From the NCBI RefSeq assembly GCF_900101395.1, contig NZ_FMZO01000003.1, positions 62,001 through 126,000 on the forward strand: 64,000 bases of DNA, given 5' to 3'. This DNA is from Niabella drilacis (GTDB lineage: Bacteria; Bacteroidota; Bacteroidia; Chitinophagales; Chitinophagaceae). The position numbers and the translations under genes are program-made. Within the stretch, counting starts at the first letter, position 1, and each line of letters begins with the position of its first letter. Shown here one piece after another: positions 49,922-57,568 of this stretch. The notes beneath the pieces were generated by a model. That model did not search any database. It had not been told where the DNA came from and worked only from the letters and a program-made list of their open reading frames with translations.

Positions 49922-51115
49922 CTATCCTAACCCATGCAATAATTTTTTAACCAGCCGTGCATTGGTAACGACAGCCATTAACACCAAGGCAGCAGCCAGC
50001 AGTACAACCATCCAGTTTACCAGGGAAGACAGTTCCGGCCGGTCAAACATTACAAAATGATGAAAGGCCCACTGCATGATCTGTGTACAGAGTAAAGCGG
50101 CCAGTACGATAAAAATATACACGGGAACAAACTGTTTGGATACATTTTTACCCAGCCATTGCGGCGAATAACCCAGGGTCAGCAACAGTTCCAGGTTCTG
50201 CCGGCTGCGGGCAATAACCAGTTGCAGGTAAAAGGAAAACAGCATCAATGCCAGGATCACAACCAGCAATCCAAAAATACCCAGCCCGCTAAAAATGCCC
50301 TGTAGTACGATCTTATTGCGCCCCAGCAGGGTCTTATCGCGGTTAATGACATAGTGCTGGGCATCGAGGTAACGGACCAGCTGCGGATCGTTAACGTCCT
50401 TTAATTTGAGAAATAGCCTGCTGGCATCCTGTCGTTCTTTATTACCGAAGGCTTTGTTGGCCCATTGCAGGAAATTTTTAGGGACCAGCACCGAGTTCAC
50501 ACGATCGCTGAAGGCAACGATTCTCCCGGAAAATGTGACGGTATTGTTGCTGCCGTAACAGGAGATCTGTACGGGGATGCCCATGGCTGTTTCTTTAGAC
50601 AGCTGTGGCAGGCCCTGGCCGGGTGCGAAGATGTTGTAGATCTCGAAAAAATCGGAGGATAAGATAATGGGAATGTGCTGATCGCCCTCTTTCCAGGTAA
50701 AATTGGGTGGCAGGGTATCAATGAAATCGTTGTCCAGCGCCTCCAGGAACATATCGGTACTAAAGGGCAGTACGTTCCCCGCACTCAATTGTACTCTGAA
50801 ATCATTGGCCAGCAACGGCGATACCCCGGCGATGAAGGGCTGTTTTTTCACCGCGTCGATCTCGTCGGCATGAAACAGGTTCTTCTCCGGCTGACCCATG
50901 GTTTCATTGGTGATGTTTTTGGTGATGGACACAAAATCAAAGCCGTCTTTGCGGATGCTGCCTTCTTTCAGCAGTTGCTGAATGTTGATGAACATCTGTA
51001 CCGAGCAGAGCAGTAACAGTACGCCGATACCCAGGCCAATATAAGAGAACCAGCGTGATGAAGCATTGGTGCCGGTGTGCAATAAAGGTTTTATGGGCTT
51101 AAAGGATAATGCCAC
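49922..51115 (-). CDS. MacB/FtsX-like ABC transporter permease of the DUF4836 operon
   Basis: 397 aa with one membrane helix near the start (about 26-44, IGLGIGVLLLLCSVQMFINI), a periplasmic domain of about 220 residues, and three helices at about 270-295 (GIFGLLVVILALMLFSFYLQ), 325-347 and 365-387. This is the MacB/LolE topology, but residue identity is low and the usual FtsX signature is weak. The operon, in transcription order, is lipoprotein DUF4836, ATPase, this permease, with gaps of 12 and 9 nt. It would move or mechanically couple to something in the envelope; cargo unknown. Confidence 0.8.
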   Translation of the reverse strand: MALSFKPIKPLLHTGTNASSRWFSYIGLGIGVLLLLCSVQMFINIQQLLKEGSIRKDGFDFVSITKNITNETMGQPEKNLFHADEIDAVKKQPFIAGVSPLLANDFRVQLSAGNVLPFSTDMFLEALDNDFIDTLPPNFTWKEGDQHIPIILSSDFFEIYNIFAPGQGLPQLSKETAMGIPVQISCYGSNNTVTFSGRIVAFSDRVNSVLVPKNFLQWANKAFGNKERQDASRLFLKLKDVNDPQLVRYLDAQHYVINRDKTLLGRNKIVLQGIFSGLGIFGLLVVILALMLFSFYLQLVIARSRQNLELLLTLGYSPQWLGKNVSKQFVPVYIFIVLAALLCTQIMQWAFHHFVMFDRPELSSLVNWMVVLLAAALVLMAVVTNARLVKKLLHGLG

Positions 51116-51124
51116 AATAAAGAT

Positions 51125-51766
51125 TTACAGATGATATAAATGGGTTGCAGGAAAATGGTCCGCTTTTTCAAGCTCGGCAAAAATGACCAGGGCCTTCCTG
51201 CGGGCAGCTTCCTCAAGGATCAGGGCCGTAGCCTTTTTTGCATTGGCATTGTCCAGGTGACTGAAAGGCTCGTCCATCAGTAAAACGTCAAAGGGTTGTA
51301 ACAACGCCCGGATGATGACGGCCCGTTGCTGTTCGCCGTAGGAGCAGTTTTGGGCCAGTGCATTCAGCCGGTGGTCAACACCCAGCTGCCGGGCCATTTC
51401 GATGATCCGTTCCTGCGGATGATAAGGACTGAGCTGCCGCTTGATCTCGAGGTTTTCCAGGATGGTTTGCGCTTCAAAGAGCCGCATATCCTGCAGGATA
51501 ATACTTACCTGGTCCTTCCGGAGGGCGGCGATTGCTTCCCTGCTGAACTGTTTCAGTGGTTTGCCATCGTATGAGATACTGCCTGTATAGCTCTCCCTCA
51601 TTTTGTAAAGAAAATGAACCAGGGATGTCTTTCCGGTGCCGGACGGAGCCACAATATTGACAAGGTCTCCATTGGAAAAGGAGCGCTCCTTTCCCCAGAT
51701 CTCTGAGGTGGATTTGCGCTCCTCTTCAAAATATGTCGGTAATAAATTCTTGATCTCAAGCTTCAT
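51125..51766 (-). CDS. ABC transporter ATP-binding protein with variant motifs
   Basis: 213 aa. Walker A is APSGTGKTS (40-48, the first Gly replaced by Ala), the Q-loop is ILQDMRLF near 90-97, the signature is CSYGEQQ (141-147) instead of LSGGQ, and Walker B is VLLMDEPFSHLD (161-172). At the switch-His position, where VI..TH is usual, the sequence is VIFAELEKAD (194-203), so the H-loop histidine is missing. It may hydrolyse ATP slowly or act as a mechanical ATPase. The C-terminus is short. Paired with the permease and the DUF4836 lipoprotein. Confidence 0.82.
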   Translation of the reverse strand: MKLEIKNLLPTYFEEERKSTSEIWGKERSFSNGDLVNIVAPSGTGKTSLVHFLYKMRESYTGSISYDGKPLKQFSREAIAALRKDQVSIILQDMRLFEAQTILENLEIKRQLSPYHPQERIIEMARQLGVDHRLNALAQNCSYGEQQRAVIIRALLQPFDVLLMDEPFSHLDNANAKKATALILEEAARRKALVIFAELEKADHFPATHLYHL

Positions 51767-51778
51767 GGATGCCGTTGA

Positions 51779-53506
51779 TTAATTTACAGATGCCGGCGGC
51801 GCTGCCAATACTGCTGTATCTACAATCGGTGCTGTCTCTCCTACATCGATTACTTCTTTTTTCGGGATGGCCTGGTACATTTTATCGATATACTGGTTCA
51901 GCTGCTTCAGGGCATTGGTTTGGGTGTCTGCCAGGTTGATCTCTACTTTACTGATGGCTTCGCCTCCTTTGATATCGGAATGCATGGTGATCGTTCTCCA
52001 GAAATTGGCAGAAACTTCCAGGTTCTTTTTATAGGCCGTATCCTTTTTGCTGTTGGCCATTGTGGTGGTGAAGATTTTCTGTAAGTTCACGAACCCTCCC
52101 ATGCTATGGCCGGCAAATGACCGGGCATAAGCTGGTTTTTTACCACCGGCCAGAAAGGCATCCACTTCTGCATCGGAGCCCCCGATGGCAAACCATTTAT
52201 CCGTAAGCTTGCTTTTGATACGCTCCAGGGCACTGTCCTTTACCGGCATTTCTTTGTCGATCGTTTTTTTGAAGGCGTCGATCAGTTTCTGAAAGCTGGA
52301 TTTATCACCTACGGAAGATCCGAACACAAAATCAAAGCGGGTATCATCCTTTTCGTAGGGAATGGTTTCCCCGTTATCTAATGTAATGGAGGTCGGTTTC
52401 CCGGTTATCGTAACATCTGTCAGTGCAAATGACTGCGTACCCCCGTTGGCTTTGGTAAAATCGTCAATAGTAATGCCCAGTTGTGCCAGCCCGGCGTTGG
52501 CAATACCGTCGAACCCTAAAAGTTTGATCAGGTCTTTTATATAGGACGGGGCATAACTCATACTGAATGCTGCCAGTACATCCTGCTCAGGGAGATGACT
52601 GATGGTTTCATCTGTAATGCTGCTGCCGCTGTTTTTCTTTAGCAGGTCGGTCATTTCCTTACCGTAGTAGCTTTTAAAATCGGCAGTGATTTTGCCGTTG
52701 TCAAAATTGGCCTTACCGGCCGTAATGGCGCCATCCAGCAACGCATTGAACTTCATCATCGCCATAATGCCGCCGGCTAAACCGCTGTAAAGGTTTCCGC
52801 TGTTTACCCATGCGTGCATATCGGCTTTATCGCTGATCAGGTCTGCAAAGCGCTTGTCACTATCCAGCAGCTTGCTGCCTTTTAACTGGAACGTGTTTTT
52901 GGCAAGAAGCTTCAGACTGTCCAGTGGGTATTTTTCAGCGCTTCCGCCAAAACTGCTGCGGTTGCCGGGGAACCCTTTGCTCATACCGGAGGCGTCAATG
53001 ATGGCCACGAACAATTTATCATTAAAGTAAACAACGGCGTTGTCATTATCCGGCGATCTTACAAAGCTGTATTCCCCGTCTTTTTCGATCTTTATCTTCC
53101 CTTTGCCCCCGTCTTCGATTACTTTCGAAAATTTGGCAGCGTCTTTCAAACTTCCTTCAAATGCCAGGTATCCGTTGCTGCCGGTACGTTTTAGAAACAT
53201 CACCAGGTTGCCTTTGGGATCAAGACCGGAGGTTTCCGGATCGTTGAGCAGCTGTTTCCCCAGGGAATCCGTTGTTTGATTGAGGGCCTCGGTAAACCAG
53301 GTGGTTTGTTTGATCTCTGCCCAGGTCAGTTTGGAGGAGAGGGACGCCAGGTCCACATGAAGCACCATTGCCGCATCGTCTGGCACAAGCAGCCCTGTTT
53401 TGCCTCCTTTGTTACAGGCAGTGATCAAAAATGCAAGGCCGATGCTTAAAATCAGCAGGCCTTTGTTTTTCACGTTTGTCATGTTATATTGGTTTTTTGT
53501 TTGCAT
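51779..53506 (-). CDS. DUF4836 family lipoprotein
   Basis: 575 aa. Signal peptide with a lipobox (LLILSIGLAFLITACNKGGK), so it is lipid anchored. The body fits DUF4836: GLLVPDDAAMVLHVDLASLS at the start of the mature chain, repeated strand-rich lobes (LAFEGSLKDAAKFSKVIEDG; FVFGSSVGDKSSFQKLIDAF) and a conserved SHLPEQDVLAAFSMSYAP region. DUF4836 lipoproteins occur in Bacteroidota without a known role. The first Met (53506) is used; the second in-frame ATG (53482, MTNVKNKGLLIL) would also give a normal signal peptide. It leads an operon with an ABC ATPase and permease, which may act on it or with it. Confidence 0.87.
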   Translation of the reverse strand: MQTKNQYNMTNVKNKGLLILSIGLAFLITACNKGGKTGLLVPDDAAMVLHVDLASLSSKLTWAEIKQTTWFTEALNQTTDSLGKQLLNDPETSGLDPKGNLVMFLKRTGSNGYLAFEGSLKDAAKFSKVIEDGGKGKIKIEKDGEYSFVRSPDNDNAVVYFNDKLFVAIIDASGMSKGFPGNRSSFGGSAEKYPLDSLKLLAKNTFQLKGSKLLDSDKRFADLISDKADMHAWVNSGNLYSGLAGGIMAMMKFNALLDGAITAGKANFDNGKITADFKSYYGKEMTDLLKKNSGSSITDETISHLPEQDVLAAFSMSYAPSYIKDLIKLLGFDGIANAGLAQLGITIDDFTKANGGTQSFALTDVTITGKPTSITLDNGETIPYEKDDTRFDFVFGSSVGDKSSFQKLIDAFKKTIDKEMPVKDSALERIKSKLTDKWFAIGGSDAEVDAFLAGGKKPAYARSFAGHSMGGFVNLQKIFTTTMANSKKDTAYKKNLEVSANFWRTITMHSDIKGGEAISKVEINLADTQTNALKQLNQYIDKMYQAIPKKEVIDVGETAPIVDTAVLAAPPASVN

Positions 53507-53584
53507 TTTGTAAGCCCGGCAGCAACGGCCGGCGTCTTATTTACTTTCCGCTCTTAACATCCCAGATCAGCTTTTCTCTATTCA

Positions 53585-54988
53585 CTATTGACGATTCACT
53601 TCAGGCTTTTCCCTAAAACTATAATTCCTCAAATCGTCAAAGGTCACCTGTTCCTGTTCACCGGAACGCAGATTTTTTATAAGGATCATTCCTGCTTCCA
53701 GTTCTTTGCTGCCCAGTATGGCTACATAGGGGATGCCTTTTTTTTCCGCGTACTTAAACTGTTTATCAAACTTTACGGCTTCATGAAACAGCTCACAGGC
53801 GATACGCTCCGCCCGGAGTTGCTGCATCAGCTCAAACGCCTTTGCAGCCTCCGCTGTGCCTAAATTAAAGAACAATAACCGGGTACCGCTGTACACATCG
53901 GCGGGAAACAGGTTTAACTCGGTAAGCACATCATAAATACGGTCAACACCAAAGGAAATGCCCACGCCGGGTACATCAGGTACACCAAAGAGACCGGTAA
54001 GATCGTCATAACGGCCGCCCCCGCCAATGCTGCCGATCTGTACCCCCGGAGCCTTTACTTCAAAAATGGTTCCGGTATAGTAATTGAGTCCCCGGGCCAG
54101 GGTAGCGTCTATCGAGATTTGAGATTTGAGCCCCGAAACTTCGGGGGAGATTTGAGATTTTTCTACAATATACTCCAGTTCCTGAATCCCTTCCTGCCCG
54201 GTGCTGTTGCCGGCAAAGATCGTTTTCAGCCGGGCCAGCTTCTCTTCGTTGGTGCCGCTGATCTCAAGGAACTGTTGAATGAGGCTTACCTGGTCGTTTA
54301 AAAGACCCCGGTCCGCCAGTTCTTCTTTTACTTTATCGATCCCGATCTTGTCCAGCTTATCGATGGCTATAGCAATATCGATCATTTTTTCGGCTCCGCC
54401 GCATTCCGCTGCCAATGCGGTGAGGATCTTCCGGTTATTGATCCGTATCTCCACGGGAAGGCCCAGTTTCCGGAAAACAGTGGCATAAATAGCGGTCAGT
54501 TCCAGTTCATTGATCAGGGAGCGGCTACCCACCACGTCGGCATCACATTGGTAAAACTCCCGGTATCTTCCCTTTTGAGGCCGGTCTGCCCGCCATACAG
54601 GCTGTAGCTGGTAGCGTTTGAAGGGGAGGGTAAGCTGGTTGTAGTTCATTGCCACGTAACGGGCAAACGGAATGGTCAGGTCATAGCGCAGGGCCCGCTC
54701 GGTAATATCCTTGCTGGACCTCCCTTCCATTACTTTTTCAAAGCCGGCCTTTATTTTATCGGCCTTTGCCGTATTGTCCAACCCGTTATTCAGGATCTTG
54801 AAGATCAGTTTATCTCCTTCCTCCCCATATTTACCCATCAGGGTATCCAGGTTTTCCATGGCCGGTGTTTCCAGGGGCTGAAAGCCATACAGCTCAAAAA
54901 CTTCTTTAATGGTATTAAAAATATAATTGCGTTTGCGCACGGTTGCCGCATCAAAATCCCGGGTTCCTTGTGGTAACGATGGTTTCAA
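53585..54988 (-). CDS. hisS: Histidyl-tRNA synthetase
   Basis: 467 aa class II synthetase charging tRNA-His. Motif 2 (PVWRADRPQKGRYREFYQCD near 130), the histidine-specific A-loop LARGLNYYTGTIFEV near 300, and SIGGGGRYDDLTGLFG are clear; the C-terminal anticodon domain follows (LLFFNLGTAEAAKAFELMQQ). Just before the A-loop, residues near 277-292 (SQISPEVSGLKSQIS) are encoded by repetitive GAGATTTGAGATTTGAG words around the palindrome CCCCGAA-AC-TTCGGGG (54131-54146). This resembles an intergenic repeat inserted in frame. Apart from that it looks functional. Confidence 0.94.
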   Translation of the reverse strand: MKPSLPQGTRDFDAATVRKRNYIFNTIKEVFELYGFQPLETPAMENLDTLMGKYGEEGDKLIFKILNNGLDNTAKADKIKAGFEKVMEGRSSKDITERALRYDLTIPFARYVAMNYNQLTLPFKRYQLQPVWRADRPQKGRYREFYQCDADVVGSRSLINELELTAIYATVFRKLGLPVEIRINNRKILTALAAECGGAEKMIDIAIAIDKLDKIGIDKVKEELADRGLLNDQVSLIQQFLEISGTNEEKLARLKTIFAGNSTGQEGIQELEYIVEKSQISPEVSGLKSQISIDATLARGLNYYTGTIFEVKAPGVQIGSIGGGGRYDDLTGLFGVPDVPGVGISFGVDRIYDVLTELNLFPADVYSGTRLLFFNLGTAEAAKAFELMQQLRAERIACELFHEAVKFDKQFKYAEKKGIPYVAILGSKELEAGMILIKNLRSGEQEQVTFDDLRNYSFREKPEVNRQ

Positions 54989-55059
54989 AATGATTAAGGT
55001 TTATCGTTTGACGTTTCTGGTTTAATGTCTGGCGTCAGGCGCCGGATCCTTATGTTTTA

Positions 55060-55524
55060 TTAGTTCTCTTTTCTGTACCGTTCAATGATGGCATCACTGG
55101 CCCTGTCCAGCATATCATAAACTTCATGATAACCGGGCTCCGTACCGTACCAGGGGTCAGGAACGTCCTCGTTGCTGCCGGGATAGGATTCATTCATAAT
55201 GAGTGCTACTTTTGAGGGGTCGAACCGGTTGCGGGCAATGTGCCGGATTTCGCTGATAACATCCCCTGCCATTGCATAAATTTTGTCGAACCGGTCAAAG
55301 TCTGCTGCCACGAAATCTCTTGCGCGCTGCCCGGAAATGTCGATCCCATGCTGGGCGGCCACTTTTTGCGACAGGCGATGTGGTGCTTCCCCGGTATGAT
55401 AACCATTGGTGCCTGCGCTGTCGACCTGCCAGTTGAGCCCCAGCGCCGCTGCTTTTTTCTGTAAAATCCCCTCAGCCAACGGGCTTCTGCAAATATTGCC
55501 CAGGCATACCATTAAAATCTTCAT
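55060..55524 (-). CDS. Low-molecular-weight protein tyrosine phosphatase
   Basis: 154 aa from the ATG at 55524; upstream in-frame codons lie within and beyond the promoter. The P-loop C-x5-R is at the N-terminus: MKILMVCLGNICRSPLAEGI (Cys7, Arg13). The general acid Asp is in VPDPWYG near residue 122. The GYHTGEAPHRLSQKVAAQHG segment is typical. Substrates are phosphotyrosine proteins, such as BY-kinases of polysaccharide export, or arginine phosphate; none is adjacent here. The gene looks monocistronic. Confidence 0.92.
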   Translation of the reverse strand: MKILMVCLGNICRSPLAEGILQKKAAALGLNWQVDSAGTNGYHTGEAPHRLSQKVAAQHGIDISGQRARDFVAADFDRFDKIYAMAGDVISEIRHIARNRFDPSKVALIMNESYPGSNEDVPDPWYGTEPGYHEVYDMLDRASDAIIERYRKEN

Positions 55525-55528
55525 CCGG

Positions 55529-55536
55529 CAAAGATA
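55529..55536 (-). promoter_or_regulatory. -7 box TATCTTTG of the phosphatase gene (leaderless arrangement)
   Basis: An exact TAnnTTTG match on the minus strand ending 4 nt before the ATG at 55524. Confidence 0.65.
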
Positions 55537-55572
55537 GCCATCGTTTTTGTTTTTTATAAGGGCTGCAAATAA

Positions 55573-55599
55573 CAAAACCCCCGGGTTGGAGGGGTTTTG
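55573..55599 (-). terminator. Hairpin terminator of the small lipoprotein gene
   Basis: CAAAACCCC and GGGGTTTTG form a 9-bp perfect stem (loop of 9 nt), followed on the minus strand by TTATTTG. It lies 45 nt past the stop of the gene at 55645. Confidence 0.6.
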
Positions 55600-55644
55600 A
55601 CCGGGATATCTTTATGCCCCGGAGATGGGTTGGTTATAACTGAT

Positions 55645-56193
55645 TTAAAATTTTCCGGAAAATTTTCCGCTGGTCAGGTTAATATTGGTATTGGTAGTCT
55701 CATTAATGCAGTATGCATCAAAGTTTCCCTCAATTTCTTTATCGGTCAGTTTGGTAATATTGAAATTACCGGTTTTTGAGGTGTAGGCTTCCTGGCCGGC
55801 CCCGGCATTGGAGATGCCAATGGTAAGCACTGCCTGCGTACTGGCACTGCTGCCATTCTCAAACTTTCCGCTAATGGCGCCGGTTTGGCCCTGTGGTACA
55901 TGGAGTACCAACATGGCAGTGCCGATCTGCGTGCCATTCATCTGTATGGCGGTAATGCTGATCTGTGTTTTGTTGACCGTGTTTACTTTGGATACAACAC
56001 CGCCTGTTGCCGAATTGGATTTGAAATCATTTTTCCCGCCAAATGGTTTGGTTGTGGAGAACTGGATGGAGGCCTTGCCCAGGCTGCCGCCGGAATCATC
56101 GCCGGAACCGGACTTTTTACACCCCGTAAACATAAAAGCGGCCAGTAACAAAGTGGCAAAGAATAAGTTGCAGTTGGTTTTGGTTGCGGTCAT
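55645..56193 (-). CDS. Small lipoprotein of unknown function
   Basis: 182 aa. Lipobox in LLLAAFMFTGCKKSGSGDDSGG, then a Gly/Ser linker. The mature chain is a beta-sandwich-like strand pattern (KTQISITAIQMNGTQIGTAM, TQAVLTIGISNAGAGQEAYT) with an NTNINLTSGKFSGKF end, recalling carbohydrate- or peptide-binding Ig-like lipoproteins, but I cannot name a family. It is co-oriented with the 357-aa exported protein upstream (22-bp gap), so they are probably one operon. Confidence 0.75.
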   Translation of the reverse strand: MTATKTNCNLFFATLLLAAFMFTGCKKSGSGDDSGGSLGKASIQFSTTKPFGGKNDFKSNSATGGVVSKVNTVNKTQISITAIQMNGTQIGTAMLVLHVPQGQTGAISGKFENGSSASTQAVLTIGISNAGAGQEAYTSKTGNFNITKLTDKEIEGNFDAYCINETTNTNINLTSGKFSGKF

Positions 56194-56215
56194 AATAGCT
56201 GTTTTTTTATGAAGA

Positions 56216-57289
56216 TTATTTTTTTAGCAATATAGATTTTGCAATAAATGCATCGGCATACTGGTCAAGCGACTGTTTCGCCGCTTCTTTATATTTTGCA
56301 CGGGTGGTTTCTATTACCACGGGATTTAATGATTTGGCAAAGGCAAAAAGATTCCGCTTCAGCCGGGCAGGATCTTGTGATACGTTGTCGGAATAGGTGC
56401 TGTTGCCTTCAAGATTATTCGTAATAACCAGGGTTTCAACGCCCCCTTTGCCGTTCAAAAGCATGGATAATGCCGTGTTGGCATTGGTGTTTGCGCTTAC
56501 GACCATCTGGGGAATCACCGCCCCCGAATATTTGAACGTTCTTGTTTTTTCAATAACAAACATATTCTGCTTCTCAGTGCTGTTAATTTTTACATCCAGT
56601 AAAATATCAGCAAAATCCAGGGTAAGGTAGAAATATCCTGCATCTGCCCCCAGCTCGTCGCAAAAGCGCATGGCTCTTTTTGCTTTGCCAAAAGCAAACC
56701 CTGTTTTGCCTCCCCACAGGGTATTCCCGTTATTCGCATTGGTGGAAATGATTACCTGCTCTTTGTCAAATTCCGGTTTTTTATCGTCCTGGCTTTTATA
56801 AAAATCGGTACCGGTAATCGTATCCCAGGCTACTGTATCGATCCCTGCGGCCTTTAGCTTTCTTTGGAAGGAATGATAAAAATAGTCGGTTACTTCCTGG
56901 AAATCGTCTGGCGTTAGCTCGCCATCAGTAGTTTCAAGGAAGGCTTTTAACCTGGCTCCGGCCATAGCGCCGGTGCTTTTTTCTTTGCCGATAACAGATT
57001 CGCTGGTATTTAGCTTATAGGTGATACTTAGTTGTGCAATAGCGAATTTTTGAAGATTGGGCAGGATCTTTGGCTTTGCAAAAGTGCCTGCTAACATCAG
57101 CTTGAGTTTTCCTGCGTTCTCCTTGTCCGCTTCATTAGGCTGGGCATATCCCGTTAAATGGGCAAGGCTGCAGTACACAAATAATACAAAAGGGAGTACT
57201 GCTGTAATGGTTATCGAATACCTTGTTTTGGACTTCCGGATTTTAAACGGGTGGCGGAAGTTGTTAAAGGGGTCTGTTAGTTGGTTCAT
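56216..57289 (-). CDS. Exported protein of unknown function (357 aa)
   Basis: Not a family I recognise. An N-terminal basic stretch (FKIRKSKTRYSI) precedes a hydrophobic segment (about 28-48, ITAVLPFVLFVYCSLAHLTG), ending YAQ, which could be a long signal peptide or an anchor. Downstream are a mixed helical region (KEKSTGAMAGARLKAFLETT), a beta-rich central region and repeated NANT-like segments (SANTNANTALSMLL). The tail is a helix (KYKEAAKQSLDQYADAFIAK). It precedes the small lipoprotein gene by 22 bp on the same strand. A joint envelope role is possible but unproven. Confidence 0.7.
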   Translation of the reverse strand: MNQLTDPFNNFRHPFKIRKSKTRYSITITAVLPFVLFVYCSLAHLTGYAQPNEADKENAGKLKLMLAGTFAKPKILPNLQKFAIAQLSITYKLNTSESVIGKEKSTGAMAGARLKAFLETTDGELTPDDFQEVTDYFYHSFQRKLKAAGIDTVAWDTITGTDFYKSQDDKKPEFDKEQVIISTNANNGNTLWGGKTGFAFGKAKRAMRFCDELGADAGYFYLTLDFADILLDVKINSTEKQNMFVIEKTRTFKYSGAVIPQMVVSANTNANTALSMLLNGKGGVETLVITNNLEGNSTYSDNVSQDPARLKRNLFAFAKSLNPVVIETTRAKYKEAAKQSLDQYADAFIAKSILLKK

Positions 57290-57568
57290 TTTGCCGTTAT
57301 TGTAGTAATTGAAAATGGTCCTGATGATGAGGCTGAGGCCCGTTTCAGGTACAAATCACGAAAGAAAACGGATTATAAACAATAGTGCAGATGTACTAGT
57401 GCCCTGTCAGGTATGAACTGGCTGCTAAGATTTGTCCGGAAGCGTTAAAATACAGAAAACGCAGCACACTGTGCGTTCTATGGCAAAAAAGGTATAATTG
57501 ATACGATACCGGTTGTGTGTGCGGCATAATAAATATTTTGTAAACTTGCTATGGAAATTGGCACTGCT

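Noticed and set aside
57459-57478. AACGCA...TGCGTT dyad upstream of the TPR kinase as its operator
   Set aside because: A single 6-bp dyad with an extra inner match is too weak without other copies. It was kept out of the feature list.
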